Source: Azonexus sp. (GTDB lineage Bacteria; Pseudomonadota; Gammaproteobacteria; Burkholderiales; Rhodocyclaceae). From it: a DNA stretch of 64,000 nt. The position numbers were made by a program, and so were the translations under genes. Positions within the stretch are counted from its first letter, which is position 1; every line of letters starts with the position of its first letter. The stretch spans positions 124,001 through 188,000 of the forward strand of contig NZ_JAVBXX010000010.1 of the NCBI RefSeq assembly GCF_030824335.1, given 5' to 3'. This document shows positions 27,183 through 35,216 of this stretch, in pieces. Under the pieces are notes generated by a model. It was not told the origin of the DNA, ran no database searches, and worked only from the letters and a program-made list of their open reading frames with translations.

Positions 27183-28952
27183 ATGCGTAAATTAACCCAA
27201 ACCACCGAAAAAGACTTCCTGGAAGAACTCCAGGAAATCTCCCGTGCTGCCCGTGCCGAGATAGAGGCCCGGTCAATCGGTCTCGATCCATCGCCCGCCG
27301 CCCGTGGCGAGCGCCGACGCCGGGTGTTGCTCGACCGTGATTTCGAGTTCTTCGCCTACACCTATCTGCCGCATCACATCCGGCCGCCGGCGTCGAACTT
27401 CCACCGGCATTTCTTTGAGCGTTATCCGCAGTTGCTGGATAAGCCATCCGGCGCTAAGGAATGGTGGATCGCCCCGCGAGGCGAGGCCAAATCCTCGTTG
27501 ACCACCAAGGTTGGCCCAGTGTGGTGCGCAGTCATCGCCCTGGTGCAGAAGGAAAGCATCCGCGCTGAGATCGGCTGGCCAGCTGACCGTCCGCTGCCTT
27601 ATTTCATTGATTACATCACCATGCTCGGCGCCGAAACGAAGCTGCCAACCAAGCTGCTTGAGGTCGTTAAAACGGAGTTGATGTTTAACGCGGCGCTGGC
27701 GCTGGACTTTCCCGAGGCCTGCGGCGGCACAAAGCAATGGAAGATCGGCGAATTCACCACGAAGAGTGGCGTCAAAATGGAGGCCTTCGGTGCCGAGCAG
27801 GCCATCCGGGGCACCTTCCATGGCGCCAGCCGCCCCAAGCTGCTCCTGGGCGACGACCTGATTACTGACAAGGAAGCGAAAAGCCCGACCGAGCGCGACA
27901 ACCGCTGGGACTGGCTGGAAAAGGCCGTCGACTTCCTTGGTCCGCCGGATGGCACGGTCAAGTTTGTGGGTGTCGGCACCATTCTCAACAAGGATGACCC
28001 GATCAGCAGAGCCAAGAAGGCCATCGGCCACCTGGTGCATCACTTCCGCGCCATCGAGCGCCTGCCGGATCACATGGATCTGTGGGAACGCTGCCAGGAG
28101 ATCATGCTCAACGAGGACAAGCCGGCCGAGGAAGACGCCGCAGGCCGGGGCGAAGTGCTCGGCGAACAGCAATTGCCGTCTTACCTGTTCTACCTGGACA
28201 ACAAGGCCGACATGGATGCCGGCGCCGAGATTTCGTGGCCACAAGTGCGCTCGCTGTTCTGGCTGATGCGCCAGCGTGCCAAGAACGCTCGAGCGTTCGG
28301 TACAGAAATGCAGGGCGAGCCGAGGAGTGATGAAGACAAGGTGTTTTCGCCGGTGCACTTCTCGGTTGGCCGCCTGCCGCACTTCGTGATGTTCGGCGCT
28401 TGCGACCCGTCGATGGGTAAAGGGGAACGTTCAGACCCATCGGCCTTGGTCGCTGGTGCCTGGGACCGCGAACGCAAAAAGCTGCATGTCGTCGAGGCGT
28501 TGATCAAGCGCCGCGTACCCTCCAAGCTGGAAGCCGACCTGATCACATTCCAGCGCGAATTCCGCTGTCTTGCCATCGGATTCGAGAACAACAACGCGTA
28601 CGAACACAGCCGCCAGACCTTCATCAAGGCCGGCCTTGAGGCGCCGCAACCGATTGCATTGCCGCTCGTTGCAGTCACCGCGACGGTTGAACAGGAACTG
28701 CGCATCGACAGTCTGGAGCCGTTCATTACCGATGCCTTCGAGCCGCGCATCCTGTTTAACCCCGCACTCACACAGCTACTGGCCGAACTCGACGCCTGGC
28801 CGGAGAAGCAGACCGGCCACCACTTCGACGGCCTGTGCGCCCTGCATATTCTGTGGGTGATTGCTAGCACACGTGGCGGCGCGCTTGGCTCGACAGGTGT
28901 CGCATCACGGCCGCGCAAAGATCGTGACAGCGTCAATTTCCAAGGCTACTGA
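27183..28952 (+). CDS. Large terminase subunit (Mu gp28-like)
   Basis: 589 aa. ATPase half with WWIAPRGEAKSSLTTKVG in the Walker A position and LLLGDDLITDKEA as the Walker B/C region; nuclease half with FGACDPSMGKGERSD and later Asp residues. It cuts and pumps DNA into the prohead, headful from the prophage end as in Mu. Its expected partner is the DUF1804 gene, here separated by an opposite-strand moron. Confidence 0.88.
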   Translation: MRKLTQTTEKDFLEELQEISRAARAEIEARSIGLDPSPAARGERRRRVLLDRDFEFFAYTYLPHHIRPPASNFHRHFFERYPQLLDKPSGAKEWWIAPRGEAKSSLTTKVGPVWCAVIALVQKESIRAEIGWPADRPLPYFIDYITMLGAETKLPTKLLEVVKTELMFNAALALDFPEACGGTKQWKIGEFTTKSGVKMEAFGAEQAIRGTFHGASRPKLLLGDDLITDKEAKSPTERDNRWDWLEKAVDFLGPPDGTVKFVGVGTILNKDDPISRAKKAIGHLVHHFRAIERLPDHMDLWERCQEIMLNEDKPAEEDAAGRGEVLGEQQLPSYLFYLDNKADMDAGAEISWPQVRSLFWLMRQRAKNARAFGTEMQGEPRSDEDKVFSPVHFSVGRLPHFVMFGACDPSMGKGERSDPSALVAGAWDRERKKLHVVEALIKRRVPSKLEADLITFQREFRCLAIGFENNNAYEHSRQTFIKAGLEAPQPIALPLVAVTATVEQELRIDSLEPFITDAFEPRILFNPALTQLLAELDAWPEKQTGHHFDGLCALHILWVIASTRGGALGSTGVASRPRKDRDSVNFQGY

Positions 28953-28956
28953 CCTC

Positions 28957-30477
28957 ATGCAAAATCTGACCGACCACATTGCCCTGCGTTCGCGCAGTAT
29001 CGACTTCACGGCGCTGGGCTTCTTCCTACCTAACCCAGACCCCATCCTGCGCGCCCGTGGCGGCAGAATCGAGATCTATCGCGAACTGCGCACCGATTCC
29101 CATGTGGGCGGCTGCGTACGGCGCCGCAAATCTGCCGTCAAGGCGCTGGAATGGGGGCTGGATCGTCGCCAGGCGCCGGCCCGTATTGCCAAGGAAATTA
29201 AGGCGCTCTTTGCCGACCTGGACATGGATCGCATCATCGGCGAGATGCTCGATGCCGTTTTCTATGGCTACCAGCCGATGGAAAACCTGTGGCAGAAAAC
29301 CGGCAGTCTGGTCGTGCCTGGCGATATTGTTGGCAAGCCACCGGAGTGGTTCCATTTCGACGACAACAACCAGTTGCGCTTCAAGACACGGACCAACCCG
29401 GTCAATGGCGAGGAGTTGCCGCCGCGCAAGTTCCTGCTGCCCCGGCAAGATGCCACCTACCAGAATCCCTACGGCTTTGCCGATCTGTCGATGTGCTTCT
29501 GGCCCATCGTGTTCAAGAAAGGTGGCGTCAAGTTCTGGATGCGCTTTGTCGAGAAATTCGGCAGTGCCTTCTCGGTCGGCAAGCTGCCGCGCACGGCCAG
29601 CCCTGAAGAGCGCGCCGAATTACTCGATAGCCTGGATGCGTTGATACAAGATGGCGTGGCCACCATTCCAGACGACGGTAGCGTCGAACTGATCGAGATG
29701 GCCGGCAAAAGCGCCAGCGCCGATCTGTACGAACGCCTGGTGATGTACTGCCGCAGCGAGGTCAGCATCGCGCTGACCGGCACCAATCAGACGACAGAGG
29801 CCAATAGCAACAAAGCCAGCGCCAGCGCCGGGCTGGAAGTGGCCGATGACTTGCGCGATGGTGATGCTGAAATTGTTGCCGCAGCGATGAATCAACTGAT
29901 CCGCTGGGTGGTCGAAATCAACTGGGGTAATCAAGCGGCACCGGTGTTCGAGTTCTGGGACCAGGCAGCACGCGACCAGATGCAGGCCACTCGCGACAAG
30001 TCGAACTACGATGCCGGGGCGCGCTTCACCAATGCCTACTGGGTGCGCGCCTATGGCTACCAGGAAGGGGATTTGCAGGAAGCCAGCGCGCCGGCCGAAT
30101 TGCCCAATGTTGCGGTCGACCGGCCGGAAAAGGCAAAAACGCCCGCGCTAGTCGAGGCCGAGACGCAAGCCGAGGATGCCGACGAGGGCGGCGAAACCGG
30201 CAAGGCCGACTTTGCCGAAGCGGCAGTACAGGCGAGCACGCCTGGGCAGCTTGCAGGTCAATTGTCCAAGCACGAACAACCGCACGTTGCCCAACTGTTG
30301 CAAGAGATTGTCTCGCTGGTCGACGCCGCATCGGATCAGCCCGCACTGCAAGACGCATTGCTTAAAGCCTACGGGGATCTCGATACTGACGCGCTGACAC
30401 AACTGATGGCGGCTGGATTCGCCTTGGCTGAATTGAAGGGTATGGCTGCGGTGCGTGATGAGGCGGGTCATGGCTGA
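28957..30477 (+). CDS. Portal protein, DUF935 (Mu gp29-like)
   Basis: 506 aa from ATG 28957. The DUF935 body includes IEIYRELRTDSHVGGCVRRRKSAVKALEW, a segment DAVFYGYQPMENLWQK and SIALTGTNQTTEANSNKASASAGLEV; the tail after about 400 is acidic and Ala-rich. Twelve copies should form the DNA channel at one head vertex. Overlaps the next gene by eight bases. Confidence 0.9.
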   Translation: MQNLTDHIALRSRSIDFTALGFFLPNPDPILRARGGRIEIYRELRTDSHVGGCVRRRKSAVKALEWGLDRRQAPARIAKEIKALFADLDMDRIIGEMLDAVFYGYQPMENLWQKTGSLVVPGDIVGKPPEWFHFDDNNQLRFKTRTNPVNGEELPPRKFLLPRQDATYQNPYGFADLSMCFWPIVFKKGGVKFWMRFVEKFGSAFSVGKLPRTASPEERAELLDSLDALIQDGVATIPDDGSVELIEMAGKSASADLYERLVMYCRSEVSIALTGTNQTTEANSNKASASAGLEVADDLRDGDAEIVAAAMNQLIRWVVEINWGNQAAPVFEFWDQAARDQMQATRDKSNYDAGARFTNAYWVRAYGYQEGDLQEASAPAELPNVAVDRPEKAKTPALVEAETQAEDADEGGETGKADFAEAAVQASTPGQLAGQLSKHEQPHVAQLLQEIVSLVDAASDQPALQDALLKAYGDLDTDALTQLMAAGFALAELKGMAAVRDEAGHG

Positions 30478-31717
30478 CATCGCCTTCGGCTTTGGTACGC
30501 CGTTTTCCGAGCAGCTCGATTTCTTCCGCCAGAAACTCAATCTACCCAGCGAGCGCTGGGATGACATCAAGCAGGCCGCACACGACCGCGCATTCATTGT
30601 CGCGGGTGCCATGAAAGCAGATCTGCTCGCCGATCTGCGCGGCGCCGTCGATAAAGCCATCGGGGAAGGCCGAGGACTGGATGCCTTTCGCAAAGACTTT
30701 AAGGCGATTGTGGCAAAGCACGGCTGGACGGGCTGGACAGGCGAAGGCACAAAGGCTGGCGAAGCCTGGCGCACCCGAGTCATCTGGGAAACCAATATGG
30801 CTACGAGCTACGCCGCTGGGCGTTACCGCCAGCTCACAGATCCTGAGTTTTTAACGCTCTACCCCTACTGGCGCTACCGGCATGCGGACTGGGTTGCAAA
30901 TCCGCGGATGCAGCATGTGTCCTGGAACAATCTCACACTGCCGCATTACCACCTGTTCTGGAAATCCCACTTCCCGCCGAATGGCTGGGGTTGTCACTGC
31001 TGGGTAACACCGGTCAGCGCGGCCGAATACGCCAAAGCACAAGCGGCAGGCCAAACGGAACCACCGGCCGGGTGGGACCAGCGCGGCGACACAGGGCAAT
31101 TGCCGGGCATCGCACCGGGATTCGACTATGCCCCAGGCGCCAGCATCAAGAAACCGCTTACGGATTTCATCTCTGAAAAGCTGATCAAGCTCGATGCCCC
31201 GATTGGTGCAGACATGTACGAGTCGCTGCGGCCAGCCCTGATTGATGAAATGCGCCTGGCTGTCACCGAGCTGGTCGACGTAGCTGCTTCCCGCATGAAG
31301 CCGGCTGGAGAAGCGGCCTTGGTGCATGTCGTAGCACCTCGCACCATCGCGGCATTGGCCGAGCGAAATATAGCAATGGAGTCGGCTGACGTGTGGCTGC
31401 GCGACGAAGAATTGATCCATGCCCTGCGCCACACCAAGGATGCTCGCGGTGCCACGTTGCCGCTGACCGTGTGGCGCGAGCTGGTCGCGGTGCTGGATGG
31501 TGCAGATCCCTATCTCGACACTCACGATTCAGCGCTGGTCTATGCCTTCGATATGCCTGACGGCGTTGGTAAGGTGCTGGTGCGAGTCAATTACGCCGAC
31601 AAAGTCCGCGTCCAAGGAAAGCGGTCGCGGCTGACGTCGAATTTTGTTCGCACGGGTGGTGTCGTCAAGGTTGAGGACATCCGCAATGGTGCGCAGTACG
31701 TGAAACTTGAGAAGTAA
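30470..31717 (+). CDS. Head morphogenesis protein F-like with nuclease-like C-terminal domain
   Basis: 415 aa from ATG 30470. N-terminal two thirds form a Mu F/SPP1 gp7-type domain (TRVIWETNMATSYAAGRY, YRHADWVANPRMQHVSWNNLTLPHYH, NGWGCHCWVTPVS). The last 110 residues (from about DVWLRDEELIHALRHTK) resemble the phage-associated barnase/EndoU/colicin-like PBECR domains found at the end of such proteins, which may act as injected nucleases. The first assignment is firm, the second tentative. Confidence 0.85.
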   Translation: MADIAFGFGTPFSEQLDFFRQKLNLPSERWDDIKQAAHDRAFIVAGAMKADLLADLRGAVDKAIGEGRGLDAFRKDFKAIVAKHGWTGWTGEGTKAGEAWRTRVIWETNMATSYAAGRYRQLTDPEFLTLYPYWRYRHADWVANPRMQHVSWNNLTLPHYHLFWKSHFPPNGWGCHCWVTPVSAAEYAKAQAAGQTEPPAGWDQRGDTGQLPGIAPGFDYAPGASIKKPLTDFISEKLIKLDAPIGADMYESLRPALIDEMRLAVTELVDVAASRMKPAGEAALVHVVAPRTIAALAERNIAMESADVWLRDEELIHALRHTKDARGATLPLTVWRELVAVLDGADPYLDTHDSALVYAFDMPDGVGKVLVRVNYADKVRVQGKRSRLTSNFVRTGGVVKVEDIRNGAQYVKLEK

Positions 31718-31787
31718 GGCGGTGCCGGATTCGAACCGGATCATAGCGACCGAAGCCCCTAACCATTCCCATTGGAAACAACCGCCT
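31717..31787 (-). other. tRNA-like structure, degenerate
   Basis: Minus strand, 71 bases: acceptor AGGCGGT pairs with ACCGCCT over seven bases; T-arm TCCGG-TTCGAAT-CCGGC has a canonical loop; D-like arm TTTCC/GGGAA has a loop of only three. The anticodon stem TAGGG/CGCTA has a mismatch and an 8-base loop, and no CCA is encoded. It overlaps the last base of the F-like stop. A decayed tRNA or tRNA mimic is more likely than a working tRNA. Confidence 0.55.
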
Positions 31788-31832
31788 CCGTTTAAGTATA
31801 GCCCCTAGTCATTGCCAGTAAAAGGAACCAAC

Positions 31833-32360
31833 ATGTTCAGCATTGAAGTCAACGACCGGGCAGTCAATGCTGCGCTGGAAGCAATCGCCCAGCGCGTCGG
31901 CAACCTTCAGCCAATCCTGCAGGGCATTGGTGAAGAGATCATGGAGCGCGCCAAACAGCGCTTTTCGACAAGCACCGGAGCGGATGGCCAGCGCTGGCAG
32001 CCGAATGCTGTGGCCACAGTGCAGGCACTGATTGAGGATGTGCGGGGGAAGAAAGGTGGCGTGCAGAAGAATGGCAACCTCTCAAAGAAAAGCCAGGCCA
32101 CTTTGGCGGGTAAGAAAGTATTGATCGATACAGGCGCACTGGCCCGCCAGTTTCACGTCAGCAGCAACGGCAACAGCGTGACCGTCGGCAACAGCATGAT
32201 CTACGCCGCGATCCACCAGTTTGGCGGGCAGGCAGGCCGAGGCCGCAAGGTCACGATTCCCGCCCGGCCCTTTCTGCCCGTCAAGCAGGATGGGAGTCTT
32301 TACCCGACCGAGCAGGCGGCCATCCTCTCCGCGCTAAACGACTACCTGGCTGGCAAGTAA
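31833..32360 (+). CDS. Virion morphogenesis protein G-like (tail completion)
   Basis: 175 aa from ATG 31833 (AAGGA seven bases upstream; an in-frame TTG at 31812 lacks a site). MFSIEVNDRAVNAALEAIAQRV, RFSTSTGADGQRWQPNA, LIDTGALARQFHV and YAAIHQFGGQAGRGRKVTIPARPFLP are the Phage_tail_S/Mu G pattern. It closes the first head module. Confidence 0.88.
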   Translation: MFSIEVNDRAVNAALEAIAQRVGNLQPILQGIGEEIMERAKQRFSTSTGADGQRWQPNAVATVQALIEDVRGKKGGVQKNGNLSKKSQATLAGKKVLIDTGALARQFHVSSNGNSVTVGNSMIYAAIHQFGGQAGRGRKVTIPARPFLPVKQDGSLYPTEQAAILSALNDYLAGK

Positions 32361-32361
32361 A

Positions 32362-32409
32362 AAGCCCGGCTCGGGGCCGGGCTTCAGAATCGCGCCGTAG
32401 GCGATTTTT
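32362..32409 (+). terminator. Two hairpins after the G-like gene
   Basis: AAGCCCGGC/GCCGGGCTT (32362-32384, no T run) followed by AATCGC/GCGATTTTT (32388-32409, with T run). The second should terminate the head transcript before the cargo region. Confidence 0.75.
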
Positions 32410-32728
32410 CCAGATAGGTGGGGTGCTGGTATTCCTTTGAAAAAATACCCCCGTTAAGTACCCGTTACTGGCAGTCGTAGGCGCATTGTCGATTGCCGAT
32501 GTTGTTCTGTTTTGCTAATCGATGGGAAAATCGGCGTAAAAGCTTCAGGATTTAGTCTTCAGTGATGGCGTTGCGCGAAATCACACTAATCTGACCACTG
32601 AATCACATCAACTTGACCGGCTCGAATCGACCCGAAGCGGAAGTTGGTTGCCAGGGAAAGCGGACGTTCAACGTGGAAGTCACCGGAGCTGCACGGCTTT
32701 ATCGCGCAGCGTCCGGTGGACCGCAGGG
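32410..32728. other. Intergenic stretch before cargo gene
   Basis: About 320 bases without a supported gene. A plus-strand frame at 32613-32882 runs antisense into the 3' end of the HEPN-like gene and has no ribosome site. Composition changes here from high GC to near-balanced bases, marking one side of the cargo insertion. Confidence 0.5.
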
Positions 32729-34177
32729 TCAGACACTTTCTACCGTCGGCAGAGGTTTCTTCTTCACGCGGGGACGACGGGCAGTGGATGTTTTTGACTC
32801 GGCGGGCTCATTAGTAGAAGACTCCTTGCCGTTAGTAGGGGCAGCTTTTTTCTTGGCGCTAGCGGCCTTCTCTCGGAGCTGAGTGAGCCAAGACTTCATA
32901 TCCGAATTGGATCGTAGATCCTCAAATAGAGGCCAGTCGGATAGCTCGGAAAGTGAAAAGCGCTTCCCCTTATAGAGGCGCATTATCAAAGTTAGGGCAG
33001 CGTCGTGTTCATCCAGCAGACAATGGCGCGCTAACCGAAAGAGGTCATCTTTGGCTGAGACGTCGAAATCGGTTACTTCGACTTTGATTGCGTCCAGCCC
33101 ACCCACACGCTTGCGAGCTATCCATGCATTGACTTTGGCCATCAGTATTGAAATTTCGTCCGCGGCCTTGTCTCTTACAATGAACTCCGCAATCTCGGTT
33201 GCCACGTTCCAACGCTTGTTCTGAAGAGCGTCATATGATGAATGGACTATGAGCGAAGGACGTTCGTCGCTTTTTTTCTCGCACTTAGCCCATAGCTCGA
33301 ACGCAAGTTGGAGAAATGCAGATTCGAAGCAGTCAATCGCTGAGAACAGGTAGGTCCTAGATACGCTAAGACTCTTGTCCAGCATGTCTGGCTTGGTGAG
33401 ACTTTTGCTGACCTTCGACAGGTATATCTTGTTCACTACGCCATCGTTGTGGACGAAAAGATTTCTGCGCTGAAAGTTTTCAACGAGCTGATCATGATGC
33501 TTGTTGATTCCAGGAAGCTCCAGCTTGAGCTGACTCCTAAAGTACTCAACCCAATCGTCGTAGCTGCCGCGGAGAAGGTTTTCAATCTTCCAGCTCACAA
33601 GATAAGTGCGCGCATCTTCTAGGCTTGAGAATGCGGATAGCTCTTCAAAGGTGAACTGCTTCTCCTTGGCGTTGACGGCAGAGGGATGCTTGCGGAAGAA
33701 AAGATGGAGAAGGCGCGACAGGAAGGACTCGACAACACTAACCAGGCTTATGAGTGAGCTACGGTGCAAGTGTTGGACACCACTTTCACTCCGTAGAATT
33801 GTGCTGATGGTTTTATCAAAATCTTTCAGGTCGTCGCGGTGGCCGAATGCCGAAAGGTGCACCTTGCCATTTCCGTTGTCTTTTACTTCGAACCGGAGTG
33901 ACGATTCGCAGGGCGTTTGGTTTTCCGCACAAGCGTCCTGAATTAAGTGGATGTCGGACTTGAGCGTGTCATCGAGTTGACACAAGGCTTCACCAAGTCC
34001 GTCATAGCGGGATAGCGCGGTCTCAAGCTCCTTGAGCTTGTGCTTCTTGATTAGGCTCTCGACAAGCTCCGAGAACTCGCGCAAGTCGGTAAGGCTGCGA
34101 CTGAAGCGAAATATGGCTGATGAAAAGTCACTATCAAATGACGATGCAGATTCGTCTGATTTGGAAAATTTAGTCAT
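32729..34177 (-). CDS. HEPN-like cargo protein, candidate antiphage factor
   Basis: 482 aa, soluble, with no signal peptide. An N-terminal helical region (1-130) leads to a HEPN-like helical domain (about 135-300: SLISLVSVVESFLSRLLHLFF, then RRNLFVH with the Arg238-x4-His243 pair of HEPN ribonucleases, followed by NDGVVNKIYL). The C-terminal part is helical and ends in a Lys/Ala/Thr-rich tail. Lower GC than its neighbours, opposite orientation, and its place between two head modules mark it as a moron. HEPN RNases often act in defence or toxin systems; that role is inference, and no partner gene is adjacent. Confidence 0.7.
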   Translation of the reverse strand: MTKFSKSDESASSFDSDFSSAIFRFSRSLTDLREFSELVESLIKKHKLKELETALSRYDGLGEALCQLDDTLKSDIHLIQDACAENQTPCESSLRFEVKDNGNGKVHLSAFGHRDDLKDFDKTISTILRSESGVQHLHRSSLISLVSVVESFLSRLLHLFFRKHPSAVNAKEKQFTFEELSAFSSLEDARTYLVSWKIENLLRGSYDDWVEYFRSQLKLELPGINKHHDQLVENFQRRNLFVHNDGVVNKIYLSKVSKSLTKPDMLDKSLSVSRTYLFSAIDCFESAFLQLAFELWAKCEKKSDERPSLIVHSSYDALQNKRWNVATEIAEFIVRDKAADEISILMAKVNAWIARKRVGGLDAIKVEVTDFDVSAKDDLFRLARHCLLDEHDAALTLIMRLYKGKRFSLSELSDWPLFEDLRSNSDMKSWLTQLREKAASAKKKAAPTNGKESSTNEPAESKTSTARRPRVKKKPLPTVESV

Positions 34178-34441
34178 ATCGCCATACGCCTTTCGATACG
34201 GTCAGTGAAGGAAGATAAGTGTCTAAGGTAAAGCGGACAACAATATTGCAGGGTTTCTCGGTTTCACGACGTATGACCTAGCGGCGTTCATTGGTGCAAT
34301 CCGTTGTTTTTTAACTACAACTGGTGAATCTTTCGGCCTGCATACAGTACTTAACAGTTCCGAAAGCCCTGCAAGCACCCCAGGACGTGCCAATGGCATT
34401 ATACGACAGCTTTAGAGCGTATTCGACCACTGGCTGCTGAT
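34178..34441. other. Cargo-region intergenic DNA
   Basis: A/T-rich stretch upstream of the HEPN-like gene that must hold its promoter. I see no convincing gene; short frames on both strands lack ribosome sites. Confidence 0.5.
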
Positions 34442-34598
34442 GGCCGATGCTGTTGAAAAACTCGCTTTCTGGTGGAAAAGGAGCTTGGGCCAAAAAGCTC
34501 GACGTTCACAATCGCTCTGTATTCGACGATCTCGCCACCGGGAAGGTTTCGGCATACCTTGGAAAAGCATGGTTTTGAGTTTTTCAACAGAATCGGCC
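34442..34598. repeat. 157-bp element with 22-bp terminal inverted repeats (MITE-like)
   Basis: GGCCGATGCTGTTGAAAAAC (continuing CTC, 34442-34463) is matched on the other strand by 34577-34598 with a single mismatch at base 8. The 113 bases between hold no gene. TGTTGAAAAACTC-type ends are frequent in insertion sequences, so this may be an IS remnant moved in trans. No clear target duplication is visible. Confidence 0.65.
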
Positions 34599-34690
34599 GG
34601 TTACTGACTATCACCAACTAGCCGACACCAAATATAGCATAGTCATATATAACGAGTTCGGGCCGACAACTTAGTTGAGATTTCGCACCG

Positions 34691-34721
34691 TTGCGACTCA
34701 CTAAGCACACCATGCTATATT
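34691..34721 (+). promoter_or_regulatory. Possible promoter of the small moron
   Basis: TTGCGA (34691-34696) and GCTATA/TATATT (34714-34721) with 17-19 bases between, about 35 bases before the gene at 34755. Confidence 0.4.
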
Positions 34722-34754
34722 GATACGTCATCAATACGATTGGCCGAGTTAGTC

Positions 34755-35114
34755 ATGAAAGAAAAGAAAATTTTGTTACTTGTGGCGTCTATCGCCCTAT
34801 CAGGATGCCTCGGCATCTTTGCTTATTTTTTTGGGTGGCCGCTTTACCAGGAAGCTGTAGCAAGCAAAGAGGGCGAGAAAAAAATAGCCTTGGCACAGGA
34901 AAAGGTTGCGTCAGAACTCCTTGATCCATCAAGCGCGCAATTCAGAGAATCAAAAGTCGACTTTTCCGGAAGCGTCTGTGGGCAAGTTAACGGGAAAAAT
35001 GCCTACGGAGCCTATGTTGGATTTCGGTGGTTTTATGTAACGACTACATCGGTAACAGTTGATCATCCAGATGCCGCTATTAAGCTTGCAGAAGTTATGT
35101 GCAAAAACAAGTAA
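34755..35114 (+). CDS. Small exported or membrane-anchored moron
   Basis: 119 aa from ATG 34755. KKILLLVASIALSGC could be a lipoprotein signal (Cys about 17), though the hydrophobic run continues (LGIFAYFFGWP) and a plain membrane anchor is possible. The outer part has SSAQFRESKVDFSGSVCGQVNGKNAYGAYVGFRWFYV, a short domain seen in many uncharacterised secreted proteins, with Cys pairs. Low GC, own promoter: a typical lysogenic-expression moron. Confidence 0.65.
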   Translation: MKEKKILLLVASIALSGCLGIFAYFFGWPLYQEAVASKEGEKKIALAQEKVASELLDPSSAQFRESKVDFSGSVCGQVNGKNAYGAYVGFRWFYVTTTSVTVDHPDAAIKLAEVMCKNK

Positions 35115-35164
35115 CACAATTTATGTCGACGATCTTACCGAGAGCCTCGCGAGGTCATTGAACT

Positions 35165-35185
35165 GCCGACGCCCGTCCCCCTGAC
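35165..35185 (+). repeat. Junction repeat, copy 2
   Basis: Carries the core CGACGCCCGTCCCCCTGAC unchanged. It is followed by a hairpin CATGTCGCC/GGCGGCATG (35198-35219) that covers the start codon of the protease gene. Confidence 0.75.
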
Positions 35186-35216
35186 CGCGTAAAGCCCATG
35201 TCGCCAAACTGGCGGC

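Noticed and set aside
31717..31787. Functional tRNA call for the minus-strand structure
   Set aside because: The anticodon stem is mismatched with an 8-base loop, the D loop has three bases, and the 3' end lacks CCA; listed as tRNA-like only.
32613..32882. 89-codon plus-strand frame at the end of the HEPN-like gene
   Set aside because: It runs antisense into a better gene and has no ribosome site.
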